Origin: Mycobacterium sp. GA-0227b
GTDB lineage: Bacteria; Actinomycetota; Actinomycetes; Mycobacteriales; Mycobacteriaceae
Direction: 5' to 3'
NCBI RefSeq assembly: GCF_001499855.1
Contig: NZ_LQIK01000033.1
Span: forward strand, 184,448 to 248,447
Length of the DNA: 64,000 nt
A program made the translations under genes and the position numbers. The notes beneath the pieces are model-generated. The model was not told the origin of the DNA and searched no databases. It saw only the letters and a list, made by a program, of their open reading frames with translations. Below, piece after piece: positions 9,238 to 18,012 of this stretch. The stretch's first letter is position 1. The number at the start of each line of letters is the position of its first letter.

Positions 9238-10736
9238 GCATCTCGCTGCTGCTCGAGATGGCCTCCTCGAGCAATCCGGACCGGACCGCCGTGGTGTCCG
9301 GCGAAATGCGGCTGACCACAGGAGAATTGAGCGCGCTCGCGGACGGCGGGGCGGGCGTCATCGCCGCTTCGGGCGCGTCCCACGTCGCCTACGTGGGAAC
9401 CGGCGGCGCCATGCTGCCGCTGCTGTTGTTCGCCGCGGCCAGGGCCGGCGTGCCGGTCACCCCGTTGAACTACCGGCTCAGTGCCGACGGACTGCGTGAG
9501 CTGATCGACCGCCTGCCGGCCCCGCTGATCGTGGCCGACTCCGAGTACTGCGACCTCGTCGCCGGAACGGGCAAGGAGGTGATCGGGTCCGAGGAATTCG
9601 TGGCGGCTGCCCGCACTGCCGAACCGGTAGCCGAGTTCGCCGACCCCGAGGATGTCGGCGTGGTCCTGTTCACCTCCGGCACCACGTCACGGCCCAAAGC
9701 CGTTGAGCTGACCCACAACAACCTGACCAGTTACATCACCGGCACCGTGGAGTTCGACTCCGCGGCCCCCGAGGACGCCGCGCTGATCTGCGTACCGCCG
9801 TACCACATCGCCGGCGTCGGTGCCGCGTTGTCCAACCTCTACGCGGGCCGGAAGATGGTGTACCTGCGCCAGTTCGACCCGCACGAGTGGGTGCGCCTGG
9901 TGCGGGCAGAGGGTGTCACGACGGCCACCGTGGTGCCGACCATGTTGGACCGCATCGTCACGGTTCTCGAGACGGAGTCCGTCGACTTGCCCACGCTGCG
10001 CAATCTCGCCTATGGCGGATCCAAGGTGGCGTTGCCTCTGGTGCGCAAGGCGCTCGAACTGCTTCCCGACGTCGGTTTCGTCAACGCGTACGGCCTCACC
10101 GAAACCAGTTCGACCATTGCGGTGCTCGGCCCCGACGACCACCGCGCGGCGCTGGCCTCATCCGACGATGCGGTGCTGCGAAGGCTCGGTTCGGTGGGCC
10201 AGCCCGTGCCCGGGATCGAGGTGCAGATCCGCAACGCCGACGGCGCGGTACTCGGCCCCGGCGAAACGGGTGAACTGTTCGTCCGCGGCGACCAGGTTTC
10301 CGGCCGCTACGCCGAGATCGGCTCGGTGCTCGATGCCGACGGGTGGTTCCCCACCAAGGACATCGCGATGCTCGACGAGGCCGGCTATCTCTTCATCGGC
10401 GGCCGTTCCGACGACACGATCATCCGCGGGGGCGAGAACATCGCGCCGGCCGAGATCGAGGATGTGCTCGTCGAGCATCCCGCGGTACGCGATTGCGCCG
10501 TGGTGGGGCCGGAGGATCCGCAGTGGGGCCAGATCATCGTCGCGGTGGTGGTTCCCGCCGACAATCCGGACGGCCCGGCCACCCCGGACGCCGACGAGTT
10601 GCGCGAGCACGTCCGACGCCAGCTGCGCGGATCGCGGACCCCCGACCGAGTGGTCTTCCGCGACGAGTTGCCGACCAACGCGACCGGCAAGGTGCTCCGT
10701 CGAGAACTGATCGCCGAGTTGACAGCCACCAACTAA
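9234..10736 (+). CDS. AMP-dependent acyl-CoA synthetase/ligase
   Basis: Second acyl-activating enzyme of the region, 500 residues. Motifs: LFTSGTTSRPKAVELTHNN (phosphate loop), NAYGLTETSSTI (adenine motif), GWFPTKDIAMLDEAGYLFI with GRSDDTIIRGGENIAPAEIE (hinge), and TNATGKVLRREL with the catalytic lysine. TKD replaces the common TGD, a minor change. Its start overlaps the SDR stop, and the next gene begins 13 bp downstream after AAGGAG, so SDR, ligase and the small unknown protein form one operon. The acid it activates is unknown; given the divergent mutase operon it may start the same pathway. Confidence 0.9.
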   Translation: MSISLLLEMASSSNPDRTAVVSGEMRLTTGELSALADGGAGVIAASGASHVAYVGTGGAMLPLLLFAAARAGVPVTPLNYRLSADGLRELIDRLPAPLIVADSEYCDLVAGTGKEVIGSEEFVAAARTAEPVAEFADPEDVGVVLFTSGTTSRPKAVELTHNNLTSYITGTVEFDSAAPEDAALICVPPYHIAGVGAALSNLYAGRKMVYLRQFDPHEWVRLVRAEGVTTATVVPTMLDRIVTVLETESVDLPTLRNLAYGGSKVALPLVRKALELLPDVGFVNAYGLTETSSTIAVLGPDDHRAALASSDDAVLRRLGSVGQPVPGIEVQIRNADGAVLGPGETGELFVRGDQVSGRYAEIGSVLDADGWFPTKDIAMLDEAGYLFIGGRSDDTIIRGGENIAPAEIEDVLVEHPAVRDCAVVGPEDPQWGQIIVAVVVPADNPDGPATPDADELREHVRRQLRGSRTPDRVVFRDELPTNATGKVLRRELIAELTATN

Positions 10737-10749
10737 CAAGGAGCTCAAC

Positions 10750-11052
10750 ATGTTCAAGAACGGCACACGACTTCAGAGCCAGGTGTGTGACACCCAGGTG
10801 ATCGTGGTGCGCAGCGCCGAGAGTCTCGACGATCTGCGCGCCGGCGGTGCACCGATGGTGCCGATCGACGCGCAGAAGGCAGCCGACCTCACGATCGATC
10901 CAGACTTCGCCGACGGTAACGCGATGGGCAAGCGCTACGTCGACGACAACGGCGCAGAAGTCCTCGTGACCAAGGCCGGTGCGGGCACGTTGAGCATCGG
11001 AAACACTCCCCTGTCGCTCAAAGAAGCCAAGCCGCTACCCGCCAGCGACTGA
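10750..11052 (+). CDS. Small protein of unknown function, conserved-looking
   Basis: A 100-residue soluble protein with a good ribosome-binding site (AAGGAG) 13 bp after the ligase stop. It has a single cysteine in SQVCDTQVIVVR, then a short beta-rich stretch, KRYVDDNGAEVLVTKAG and GTLSIGNTPLSLKEAKPLP. No catalytic signature, signal peptide or membrane segment is seen. I do not recognise the family. The tight position after an acyl-CoA ligase suggests an accessory role in the same pathway, for example as a small partner protein, but this is only context. Confidence 0.7.
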   Translation: MFKNGTRLQSQVCDTQVIVVRSAESLDDLRAGGAPMVPIDAQKAADLTIDPDFADGNAMGKRYVDDNGAEVLVTKAGAGTLSIGNTPLSLKEAKPLPASD

Positions 11053-11065
11053 TACTTTCAGCGAT

Positions 11066-12511
11066 GTGAGGCAACGGGGCCTGCTCGTTCGATACGCAGC
11101 GGGCTTGGCGTTCGCCTATGTCCTGACGGTCGGTGAAGTCATCGCGATCGTCATGTCGATGACCGGCTGGGCGGGGATGACCGCTGAAACCGTCCTCGTG
11201 TCGGCGTCATTGATCGTTGTCGGTACCGCGATCGTGACCGTCGGCGGTGTGCTGATCATCCGGCCCTCGTTGCAATGGCTCGGGTCCCGCGAGCCCACCG
11301 ACGCCGAACGGCAGGAAACGCTCAAAATCCTTCGCCGCCAGGCGGCGCTGACGGTCGCACCGTGGTTGCTCACGGGGGCGGTGCTGATCTTCTGGGATCT
11401 CGACGCGGGAGTCGAGGCTCAGGCTGTCATCGGCTCGGCCATGCTCTTCGGCACGATCGCGACGGTGTCCACCGGGTTCCTGTTCACATTGCGACCGCTG
11501 CGACCGGTCTTGGCCGGCGTCACAACCGATTTCACCCGGCTCACCGCGCCCGGAGTGCGTGCCCGGCTGTTGCTCATGTGGACCACGTGTACCGCGCTGC
11601 CGGGACTGGCGATCGCGGTGCTGCTCATCATGCGTGCACGCGGTTGGATCATCGACAGGGCCGCCCCGATCGAGTTGGCCCTTCTCGTGCTGGCGCTCGT
11701 CGCCGTGGTCCTCGGCTTGCGGGCCATGATCCTGGTGTCGATGTCGATCTCCGACCCCGTCCACGAGGTCATCGACGGCATGGCGAAGGTCGAACGCGGA
11801 CAGATCGACGCCCGAGTCGAGGTGTACGAGTGGTCGGAGATCGGGCTCCTGCAGAGGGGTTTCAACAGCATGGTCTCCGGCCTGCGCGAACGCGACCGCC
11901 TCCGTGACCTTTTCGGCCGCCACGTCGGAGAAGAGGTGGTGCGCCGCGCGGTCGAGGAGAACGAGTCGCTCTCGGGTGACGAACGCGATGTCGCGGTCCT
12001 GTTCATCGATCTGGTCGGGTCGACGCGACTGGCCGCATCACACGAACCTCACGAGGTCGCCGAACTGCTCAACGACTTCTTTCGCATCGTCGTGGCCGCC
12101 GTGGACGACAAACACGGTCTGGTCAACAAGTTCCAAGGTGACGCGGCGCTCGCCGTGTTCGGCGCGCCGCTGCGCAGCGACGATCCCGCGACCGCGGCGC
12201 TGGCGACCGCCCGGATGCTCGTCACGGAGTTGCGACGCCTGCGCCTCGACTTCGGCATCGGGGTCTCGGCCGGCCCGGTGTTCGCCGGCAACATCGGCGC
12301 GGAGAACCGATACGAGTACACCGTCGTCGGAGACGCGGTCAACGAGGCGGCCCGGTTGGCCGACCGGGCCAAGGAATTCGACGTACGGGTGCTGTGCTCA
12401 GGTGCCGCGCTCGAGCGCGCCGACGACGCCGAGCGCCGCTGCTGGACCGCGCGGGGCTCGGAAACCCTGAGGGGACGATCCACGCCGACGGAGATCTGGG
12501 CCCCTCGCTGA
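11066..12511 (+). CDS. Membrane-anchored class III adenylate/guanylate cyclase with HAMP domain
   Basis: A 481-residue signalling enzyme that would make cyclic nucleotide. The first 210 residues contain about six hydrophobic helices; a HAMP linker follows (SMSISDPVHEVIDGMAKVERGQIDARV), then RDRLRDLFGRHVGEEV and the catalytic domain. Metal-binding Asp are in FIDLVGSTR (Asp315) and KFQGDAAL (Asp359), base-contacting Lys355 in NKF, and VVGDAVNEAARL carries the second base contact plus the transition-state Asn and Arg. The architecture matches the Rv1318c-Rv1320c group. GTG start, 13 bp after the small unknown gene; convergent with the P450. A second paralogue lies at 56081. Confidence 0.9.
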   Translation: MRQRGLLVRYAAGLAFAYVLTVGEVIAIVMSMTGWAGMTAETVLVSASLIVVGTAIVTVGGVLIIRPSLQWLGSREPTDAERQETLKILRRQAALTVAPWLLTGAVLIFWDLDAGVEAQAVIGSAMLFGTIATVSTGFLFTLRPLRPVLAGVTTDFTRLTAPGVRARLLLMWTTCTALPGLAIAVLLIMRARGWIIDRAAPIELALLVLALVAVVLGLRAMILVSMSISDPVHEVIDGMAKVERGQIDARVEVYEWSEIGLLQRGFNSMVSGLRERDRLRDLFGRHVGEEVVRRAVEENESLSGDERDVAVLFIDLVGSTRLAASHEPHEVAELLNDFFRIVVAAVDDKHGLVNKFQGDAALAVFGAPLRSDDPATAALATARMLVTELRRLRLDFGIGVSAGPVFAGNIGAENRYEYTVVGDAVNEAARLADRAKEFDVRVLCSGAALERADDAERRCWTARGSETLRGRSTPTEIWAPR

Positions 12512-12562
12512 GTGGCGGCTGCGCGACGTTGTGTAGTACCGCTGGGTCAATCCTGTACGCCA

Positions 12563-13789
12563 TCAGCCGAACTCGATCGGCAGGCGGGTCGGTCCACTCA
12601 TCCCGAGCAGCGGACGCCACGGCGCCGGACCGGTGACTCGCGGGTTCGGCATTCGCACCGCAAGGATCTTCAGCGCCTCGGCCAGTTCGCGCCGGGCGAG
12701 GTTGGCGCCGAGGCAGTAGTGGGCACCGCCACCGAAGGTGAGAATGGGCGGCGGATCACCACGGGTGATGTCGAAGCGGGTCGGCTCGTCGTAGATCGCC
12801 GGATCGCGGTTGGCCGCAAAGGTGTTGACGAGGATGAAGGTGCCTGCCGGGATCGTGTACTCGCCGATGCTGGCATCCTCGGTCGCGCTGCGAAGCGTGC
12901 TGCACATCGACGGCGAATGCCGCATCGTCTCCTCGACGGCGTTCATCGCGAGTTCGGGTCGGTCCCTCAGCAGCACCAACTGCTCCGGGTGATCGCACAG
13001 CACCTGCATGGAAGCACCCAATTGGGTTCGGGTGGTGTCGGTTCCGGCCAGCAGGATGCTGAAGGCGAGCATGCGTACCTCGGCCGCGTCGAGCCGGTCT
13101 CCGTCATGCTCGGCGCGGATCAGCTCGGAGAGCAGGTCGTGCGTCAACTCGGTGCGCCGGTGGGCGATCATGTCGTCGATGTACTCGTCGAATGCGTCCC
13201 AGGCCCGCAAGACGGCCGGTTCCTCGGCGGCGAGGTCGATGTCGAAGCTGACGACCTTGAAGATGTCTTCAGCCCACTTGGAGAACAACTTCCAGTCCTC
13301 CGACGGCGCGCCGAGCAACGCGCAGATGACCGGAATCGGGTAAGGGCGGGCGACCGCTTCCACGAATTCACACCGGCCGTCAGCCTCGACGGCGTCGATG
13401 AGGTCGTTGATGACGGCGTGGATGGTGACGTCCATGCGAGCGGTCGCGCGGGGAGTGAAGGCTCTGGAAACGAGGCTGCGCAGTCGCCGGTGCTCGGCAC
13501 CCTCCATGCACAGGATGCTGCGCGTCACCCGGTCCCACAGCTCCCCCGATGTCACCCCGTGCGCGGTGAGATGGATGCCCGGTGGAATGCCGAATCGTGG
13601 ATCCCCCAAGATCGCCCTGGCCAGGTCGTAGGACAGCACTTCCGGTCCGATCGGGCCCAGCGCGATCGGCGCCACGTCCTGGGCGGCGCGGAACTGCGGG
13701 TAGATGTCCTGCGGTGTGGCGGTGATGTCGTAGGCCAGCGTCGGCAGATCGGCTTCGAAGACACTGGGTTTGGTGGTTTCGATGCTCAT
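12563..13789 (-). CDS. Cytochrome P450 (first of two)
   Basis: Heme monooxygenase of 408 residues. The I-helix oxygen-activating motif AGTDTTRTQLG, the ExxR pair in VEETMRHSP and the heme loop FGGGAHYCLGANLAR (Cys359 as thiolate ligand) are all intact. Soluble, no membrane anchor, as for bacterial CYPs; it needs ferredoxin and reductase partners, which are not encoded in this operon. It is the last gene of the leftward eleven-gene operon, starting 19 bp after the VOC gene. The neighbouring reductase-like and NorQ/NorD genes point to oxidative catabolism of a hydrophobic substrate. CYP family number cannot be assigned by eye. Confidence 0.93.
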   Translation of the reverse strand: MSIETTKPSVFEADLPTLAYDITATPQDIYPQFRAAQDVAPIALGPIGPEVLSYDLARAILGDPRFGIPPGIHLTAHGVTSGELWDRVTRSILCMEGAEHRRLRSLVSRAFTPRATARMDVTIHAVINDLIDAVEADGRCEFVEAVARPYPIPVICALLGAPSEDWKLFSKWAEDIFKVVSFDIDLAAEEPAVLRAWDAFDEYIDDMIAHRRTELTHDLLSELIRAEHDGDRLDAAEVRMLAFSILLAGTDTTRTQLGASMQVLCDHPEQLVLLRDRPELAMNAVEETMRHSPSMCSTLRSATEDASIGEYTIPAGTFILVNTFAANRDPAIYDEPTRFDITRGDPPPILTFGGGAHYCLGANLARRELAEALKILAVRMPNPRVTGPAPWRPLLGMSGPTRLPIEFG

Positions 13790-13808
13790 ATAGCCGCCGG
13801 TTTGGTCA

Positions 13809-14225
13809 TCAGACGTTGGTGGACAAAAAGGTCAGCGGCATGCCGAACACGGACAGATCGACCTCGTCGAGGTATGAGCCCTCGCCCGAGAAGCTCTGCC
13901 GGAAGCGCGTCGTCGATCCATACCGCTCGGTCAGGGACTCGGCCGCCGACGCCTCGGGCACCCGCAGCACGACCGTGTAGACGCCGTCGCCGTTGCGATC
14001 GAGAAAGTCGGTCACCGATCTGGCCACCTCAGCGGTCGAGCCGGGAATGGGACTGATCAACTCCAGCCCTCCGTTCCAGTCCAGATGCACGGACACACCG
14101 AGATCGGTGAGATCGGTGCCGTCGAATCGGAAGCCGAGTTCGGTGAACATCTGCGCGACCGTCGCCTGGTGTTCTCTAGCAACCGCGAGAACGACGTGGT
14201 GCAGCCGCGAGCGTTCCTCGGTCAT
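13809..14225 (-). CDS. VOC (glyoxalase/dioxygenase-fold) protein
   Basis: A 138-residue single VOC-fold protein. It opens with RLHHVVLAVAREHQATVAQMFTELGF and contains the second half-repeat (VYTVVLRVPEASAAESLTERYG). Potential metal ligands are the His of HHVVLAV and the Glu of GGLELISP; the set is not complete enough to assert activity. ATG at 14225 chosen because it overlaps the upstream reductase stop (ATGA); a longer frame exists but lies inside that gene. Could be an isomerase, a lyase or simply a substrate-binding protein acting between the P450 and reductase steps. Confidence 0.75.
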   Translation of the reverse strand: MTEERSRLHHVVLAVAREHQATVAQMFTELGFRFDGTDLTDLGVSVHLDWNGGLELISPIPGSTAEVARSVTDFLDRNGDGVYTVVLRVPEASAAESLTERYGSTTRFRQSFSGEGSYLDEVDLSVFGMPLTFLSTNV

Positions 14226-15277
14226 TTGCGTACCAGTCCGCGGGGTTGTACGAGACCGAGGTCGAGATGGGTGATCCAACCGGGCGCGGCGTCACAGACC
14301 GCGGGGATCGCGTTGATCGCACCCATCGCGGTCCAGTTGTAGCCCGGGTGCGCCATGGTGCCGTCGGGCCGGTCGACGCCCTGGAGCGTCATCTCCGTCG
14401 GCGGGTCGCCGTCGATCACGATTCGGTACCGGGTCTTGCCCCAATCCCACGGCGGATCGAGCTTGTCCGCGGGCGCCGTCGTGTAGATCGCGTGGAAAAC
14501 GATGAGTGGCCGGCCCTCGACCATCGCCGTCCATTCGTGATGCTGTGCGGCCACCGTTCCGCGTGGTATCGCGCCGAGTTCGTGTGGAATGTCCTCGGTG
14601 GCGGTGGCGGCCGCCAGGTCGGCGGTGACTTCGTCGATGTGTACGCCGAGTCCGTCGGCGATCATGTGCATCGATTGGGCGAAGAACGGGACGCCGAGGC
14701 CCAGAATGGTCGGTTCGGTGAGGAAGGCGTCGCGCTCCTTTCCGAAGCCCATCCAGTCGATGTGGTCGAGCGGTGCGTCGGTGAGGACGTTGACGACTTC
14801 ATACACCGAGATCTTGTCGACTCTGCTGACGATCCGGGCCAGCGTGAGTGGAAGGATGTCGCCGGCGTAGCCGGGATGGATTCCGCCCGCGTGGAACGAC
14901 GATCCTCCGTCCCGGCACGCGGTGCGGATCTTGTCGCCGTCCGCGGCGAAATCCGGTGAGGGGTAGAAGAAGCCGCTTGTGGTGACGACGTTCTTCCCCG
15001 ATCGCAACAGTCGGCACACGGTTTCGGTGTCCATGATCACCGGTGTGTAGAACAGGCAGTCGGCATCCATGGCGATGATGGCTTCGATGTCGTCGGTGGC
15101 GGGCAGCCCGATCGGGGCGATACCCGCGATCTCGCCCGCGTCCTTACCCACTTTCTCCGGCGTGTGGACCAGAACTCCGATCAGGTCGAAAACTGGGCTG
15201 TCGGCGAAGTGCCGGACGCCGACCTGGCCGACATCGCCCGTCATCCACTGGATCACCCGGTAGGTGCGATCGGGCAT
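14222..15277 (-). CDS. Dihydrodipicolinate reductase-like / 2,4-diaminopentanoate dehydrogenase-type oxidoreductase
   Basis: Rossmann NAD(P)-dependent oxidoreductase, 351 residues. The nucleotide-binding start YRVIQWMTGDVGQVGVRHF and the LIGVLVHTPEKVGKDAGEIAG block are typical of the family widely expanded in mycobacteria and related to 2,4-diaminopentanoate dehydrogenase. Later HAGGIHPGYAGDILPL resembles the active-site loop of its paralogues. ATG at 15277 has AGGAGG seven bases upstream. Sequence identity to the gene at 15291 looks moderate, so they probably have different substrates. The presence of two such genes between two P450 genes suggests they reduce or deaminate an oxygenated intermediate; the reaction is not known. 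Confidence 0.78.
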   Translation of the reverse strand: MPDRTYRVIQWMTGDVGQVGVRHFADSPVFDLIGVLVHTPEKVGKDAGEIAGIAPIGLPATDDIEAIIAMDADCLFYTPVIMDTETVCRLLRSGKNVVTTSGFFYPSPDFAADGDKIRTACRDGGSSFHAGGIHPGYAGDILPLTLARIVSRVDKISVYEVVNVLTDAPLDHIDWMGFGKERDAFLTEPTILGLGVPFFAQSMHMIADGLGVHIDEVTADLAAATATEDIPHELGAIPRGTVAAQHHEWTAMVEGRPLIVFHAIYTTAPADKLDPPWDWGKTRYRIVIDGDPPTEMTLQGVDRPDGTMAHPGYNWTAMGAINAIPAVCDAAPGWITHLDLGLVQPRGLVRK

Positions 15278-15290
15278 CGTATGCCCTCCT

Positions 15291-16340
15291 TCACTGTGCG
15301 AGCACGCCGCGCGGCAGCAACAGCGGCAGATCGTTGTATGTCGCGATGCCGGGATCGGCGGCGACGACGGCCGGGATCGCGGTGATCGCCGGCATGGCGG
15401 TGATGGTGAGGCCGAGCATGACGAAGTCGTCGAGGGTTTCGGCATGAAAGTCCGAAGGCGGTTCGAAACTCAACGTGCTCTTGATCGTCGGCCTGCCTTC
15501 GACGGTGACGGTGTAACCGAACGTCGTCGGCCACGCCGGTTGCAGCGACTGTCCTTTCGTCCACACGCCACGGACCTCGATGATGTCCCGACCGCCGAGG
15601 TAGCCCTTCCACCGGACGTCGATGCCTGCGACGCAGCCGGCCGCTATCGTCCAGTCGCCGGGAAGTTCGAGATCGTCGGTGGTCTGGGCATATTCGACCT
15701 CGCACCGGACGTCGTCGAGTACGGCGCCGAGCGCATCGGCGACCAACAACACGGCCTCGCGGAAGATGCCCGATCCGTTCGCGGTGATCGCCGGCAGGTC
15801 CGGGTCGTCGACGAGACGGCCGAATCCCATGGGAATTTCGGTGGCGGGCGAGTTGTAGATGGTGGTGTCGAAGGACTCCAGGATCGAGATCCGGTCGACG
15901 CGATCGGAGAGGCCGGCCGTCACCACGGCGAACAGTTGGATGAATCCGGGGTTGATGCCGCTGCCGAAGATCGTGGCACCACCACGGTTACAGGCCTCCG
16001 TGATGCGGTCACGGCCCTCTCCCAGTTGGTGGCCGGTGATGAACTCCGACGTGGTCACCACGTTGACGCCCGCGGCGAGGATGCGCTCCACCTCGTCGAC
16101 GTCGGCGAACATCGGGTTGTACACCACGCAGTCCGGTTTCAACGCCAACAGCGCATCGACGTCGTCGGTCGCCGTCACTCCCAGCGGCTCGATGCCGCAC
16201 AGGGTGCCGACGTCCTTGCCGACCTTGTCCGGCGACCAGGCGTAACATCCGACGAGCTCCAGATCGGTGTTTGCGGTGATCGCATGCACAGACTTCTTGC
16301 CGACGTTGCCCGTCGTCCACTGCACGACGCGATATGTCAC
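15291..16340 (-). CDS. Dihydrodipicolinate reductase-like oxidoreductase (second paralogue)
   Basis: A 349-residue paralogue of the preceding enzyme. It begins TYRVVQWTTGNVGKKSVHAI, with ELVGCYAWSPDKVGKDVGTLCG and the NPGFIQLFAVV loop. The start is the GTG at 16340, which overlaps the P450 stop (GTGA), and the next gene starts 13 bp downstream, so all three are translationally linked. Family members are commonly described as NAD(P)H-dependent amine dehydrogenase-like; reaction and substrate remain open. Position directly after a P450 is recurrent in mycobacterial catabolic clusters as far as I recall. Confidence 0.78.
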   Translation of the reverse strand: MTYRVVQWTTGNVGKKSVHAITANTDLELVGCYAWSPDKVGKDVGTLCGIEPLGVTATDDVDALLALKPDCVVYNPMFADVDEVERILAAGVNVVTTSEFITGHQLGEGRDRITEACNRGGATIFGSGINPGFIQLFAVVTAGLSDRVDRISILESFDTTIYNSPATEIPMGFGRLVDDPDLPAITANGSGIFREAVLLVADALGAVLDDVRCEVEYAQTTDDLELPGDWTIAAGCVAGIDVRWKGYLGGRDIIEVRGVWTKGQSLQPAWPTTFGYTVTVEGRPTIKSTLSFEPPSDFHAETLDDFVMLGLTITAMPAITAIPAVVAADPGIATYNDLPLLLPRGVLAQ

Positions 16341-17554
16341 GAGTGGCGCTCCTTCGGGCTGAATACCACTGGAATGGCGCGGTATCCGCGGGTGACGGAG
16401 TTGCCGTGGAAAACCGGATCGGCGTCGGGCGCCAGACGGTAGTCGGGCATCCTCGACAGCACCTGCTCGAGGGCGACCGTGAACTCCAGCCGAGCGAGAT
16501 TCGAACCCAGGCAGCGGTGTACGCCTGCGCCGAATCCGAGGTGCCGGTTCGCTTGTCGATCGAGGACGCAGCGGTCGGGATCGGGGAACTGCTGCGGGTC
16601 GCGGTTGGCCGAAGCGTAGTTGACGATCACCGATTCGCCCGGACAGAAGGTATGGCCGCTGATCTCGACATCTTTGACGACGGTGCGAGGGATCCCGTGG
16701 ATCGACCCTGCGTACCGGATGAACTCCTCGACGGCTCTCGGCAGAAGCTCCGGTTCTTCGATGAGCCGGCCACGGTCATCGGGATGCGTTGCGAGGTAGT
16801 GCAGCGCGAACGACATCGCGCTCGAGGTGGTCTCGAGACCGGCCTGCACCAGCAGCATCGCGTTGGCGACTGCGTCTTGGAACGGCAACTTCTCGCCGTC
16901 GATCTCAGCCGAAAGAAGGACGTCGATCATGTCGTCCCGCTGCGGCTGTGCGGCGCGTGCGGTCATCGCACGGTGAAGATGCTGATACAGCTCGGCGTTG
17001 GCGGCCATGCGGGCTTCCTCGGTGTCGCCACTGAGCGCAGTGTCGGTCAGCGCGACGCACAGCGGAACATCGTCGACCGGCATTCCGAAGACGTACTTGA
17101 AGAAGACGGTTCCGGGCTGTCGCCACGCGACCTCGGCGAGGTCACCGACGCCGTCTTCGATGAACGCGTCGATCAAGTGGTCGGTCTCGGCTCGGATCTG
17201 CGGTCGCAGCGCCTTCATCCGCGCCGGCGAGAAGTAGGGATTGAGAACCTTGCGGAACTTTTGTTGCCGCGGAGGATCCATGACGACGAGAAGTTCGCCG
17301 AGGATTTGTTCGGCGTCCTCCGGTACTGGATTGCTCGAGAAGTGTTGCCAGTCCTGCAATATGCGGTAGCACTCGTCGTACCTGGTCGCCACCCATGCGC
17401 CGCCGGGGGTGGCGGACAGGAACGGTGAGTCGGTGTGGGCGAACGGTGCGTTGCGCCGCATCACCGAGTAGACGTCGTACAGGAAGTCGTTGTCGCCGAA
17501 GTCCTCGTGGCGAAGGTCCCAGTTTCGTGCGTGCTCCTCGATCGGCTTGGTCAC
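16337..17554 (-). CDS. Cytochrome P450 (second of two)
   Basis: Heme monooxygenase of 405 residues. Seen: the I-helix QAGLETTSSAMSF with Glu-Thr replacing the more common acid-alcohol Asp-Thr, ExxR in EEFIRYA, and the heme loop GFGAGVHRCLGSNLAR with Cys348. The DPPRQQKFRKVLNPYFSP segment is the usual C-helix heme-propionate region. The GTG at 17554 is preferred over upstream in-frame starts because it overlaps the preceding stop by GTGA and gives the normal CYP length. Fourth-from-membrane-module position in the NorQ/NorD operon. Confidence 0.92.
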   Translation of the reverse strand: MTKPIEEHARNWDLRHEDFGDNDFLYDVYSVMRRNAPFAHTDSPFLSATPGGAWVATRYDECYRILQDWQHFSSNPVPEDAEQILGELLVVMDPPRQQKFRKVLNPYFSPARMKALRPQIRAETDHLIDAFIEDGVGDLAEVAWRQPGTVFFKYVFGMPVDDVPLCVALTDTALSGDTEEARMAANAELYQHLHRAMTARAAQPQRDDMIDVLLSAEIDGEKLPFQDAVANAMLLVQAGLETTSSAMSFALHYLATHPDDRGRLIEEPELLPRAVEEFIRYAGSIHGIPRTVVKDVEISGHTFCPGESVIVNYASANRDPQQFPDPDRCVLDRQANRHLGFGAGVHRCLGSNLARLEFTVALEQVLSRMPDYRLAPDADPVFHGNSVTRGYRAIPVVFSPKERHS

Positions 17555-17991
17555 GGAGCCGGTGCGCCTTGATGTTGTTCCGTTGCCTCCCTCGCCTCTC
17601 TTTCCTCGTGGATGCGGACCAGCTCGCGGAAGCCGATTCTGTTGTACTTCGGCACCGGTTGAATTCCCCATTCGTCTTGCGCGGTGTCCTTTCCTTCGGC
17701 GCCCTCAGGTGGGCCCAGTGGCGGGTACGGGACCTTGCACTCCAAGGTGTCGTCGGAGTAGCGGACTTTGAGCAGTTCGCTGCAGATCTCGGTGAGGCTC
17801 AGTGTCGGGTAGCCGTAATACACCGCCATGAACGGCAGCGTGAACGCCCCCTCGATCACCAGCGCGACCAGACACACCAGCACCGCCCGCTTGATGTAGC
17901 GATGCATCCGCGCGTAGTACGGCGTGGTGCCCGGTGGCAGATCGTCTCTCTGCTCCTCGGTGGTTTCTGAGGTCGGTGAAGAGGATGTCAT
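17551..17991 (-). CDS. Single-span membrane protein of unknown function
   Basis: A 146-residue protein with a charged N-terminus, one clear membrane helix (AVLVCLVALVIEGAFTLPFM, about residues 36-56), and a C-terminal soluble part. That part has two cysteines (ICSELLK and LECKVPYPP) 22 residues apart that could bind metal or form a disulfide, then a charged tail EEREAREATEQ. I do not recognise a family. It lies 21 bp downstream of the six-helix membrane protein and overlaps the P450 start, so it is probably a structural or electron-transfer partner of the membrane protein. Topology would place the cysteine part outside if the positive-inside rule holds. Confidence 0.72.
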   Translation of the reverse strand: MTSSSPTSETTEEQRDDLPPGTTPYYARMHRYIKRAVLVCLVALVIEGAFTLPFMAVYYGYPTLSLTEICSELLKVRYSDDTLECKVPYPPLGPPEGAEGKDTAQDEWGIQPVPKYNRIGFRELVRIHEEREAREATEQHQGAPAP

Positions 17992-18012
17992 GGCTCGGCT
18001 CCTTGAACCTGT

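Noticed and set aside
10750..11052. The 100-residue protein as an acyl carrier protein
   Set aside because: It lacks the DSL phosphopantetheine motif and is not acidic-helical.
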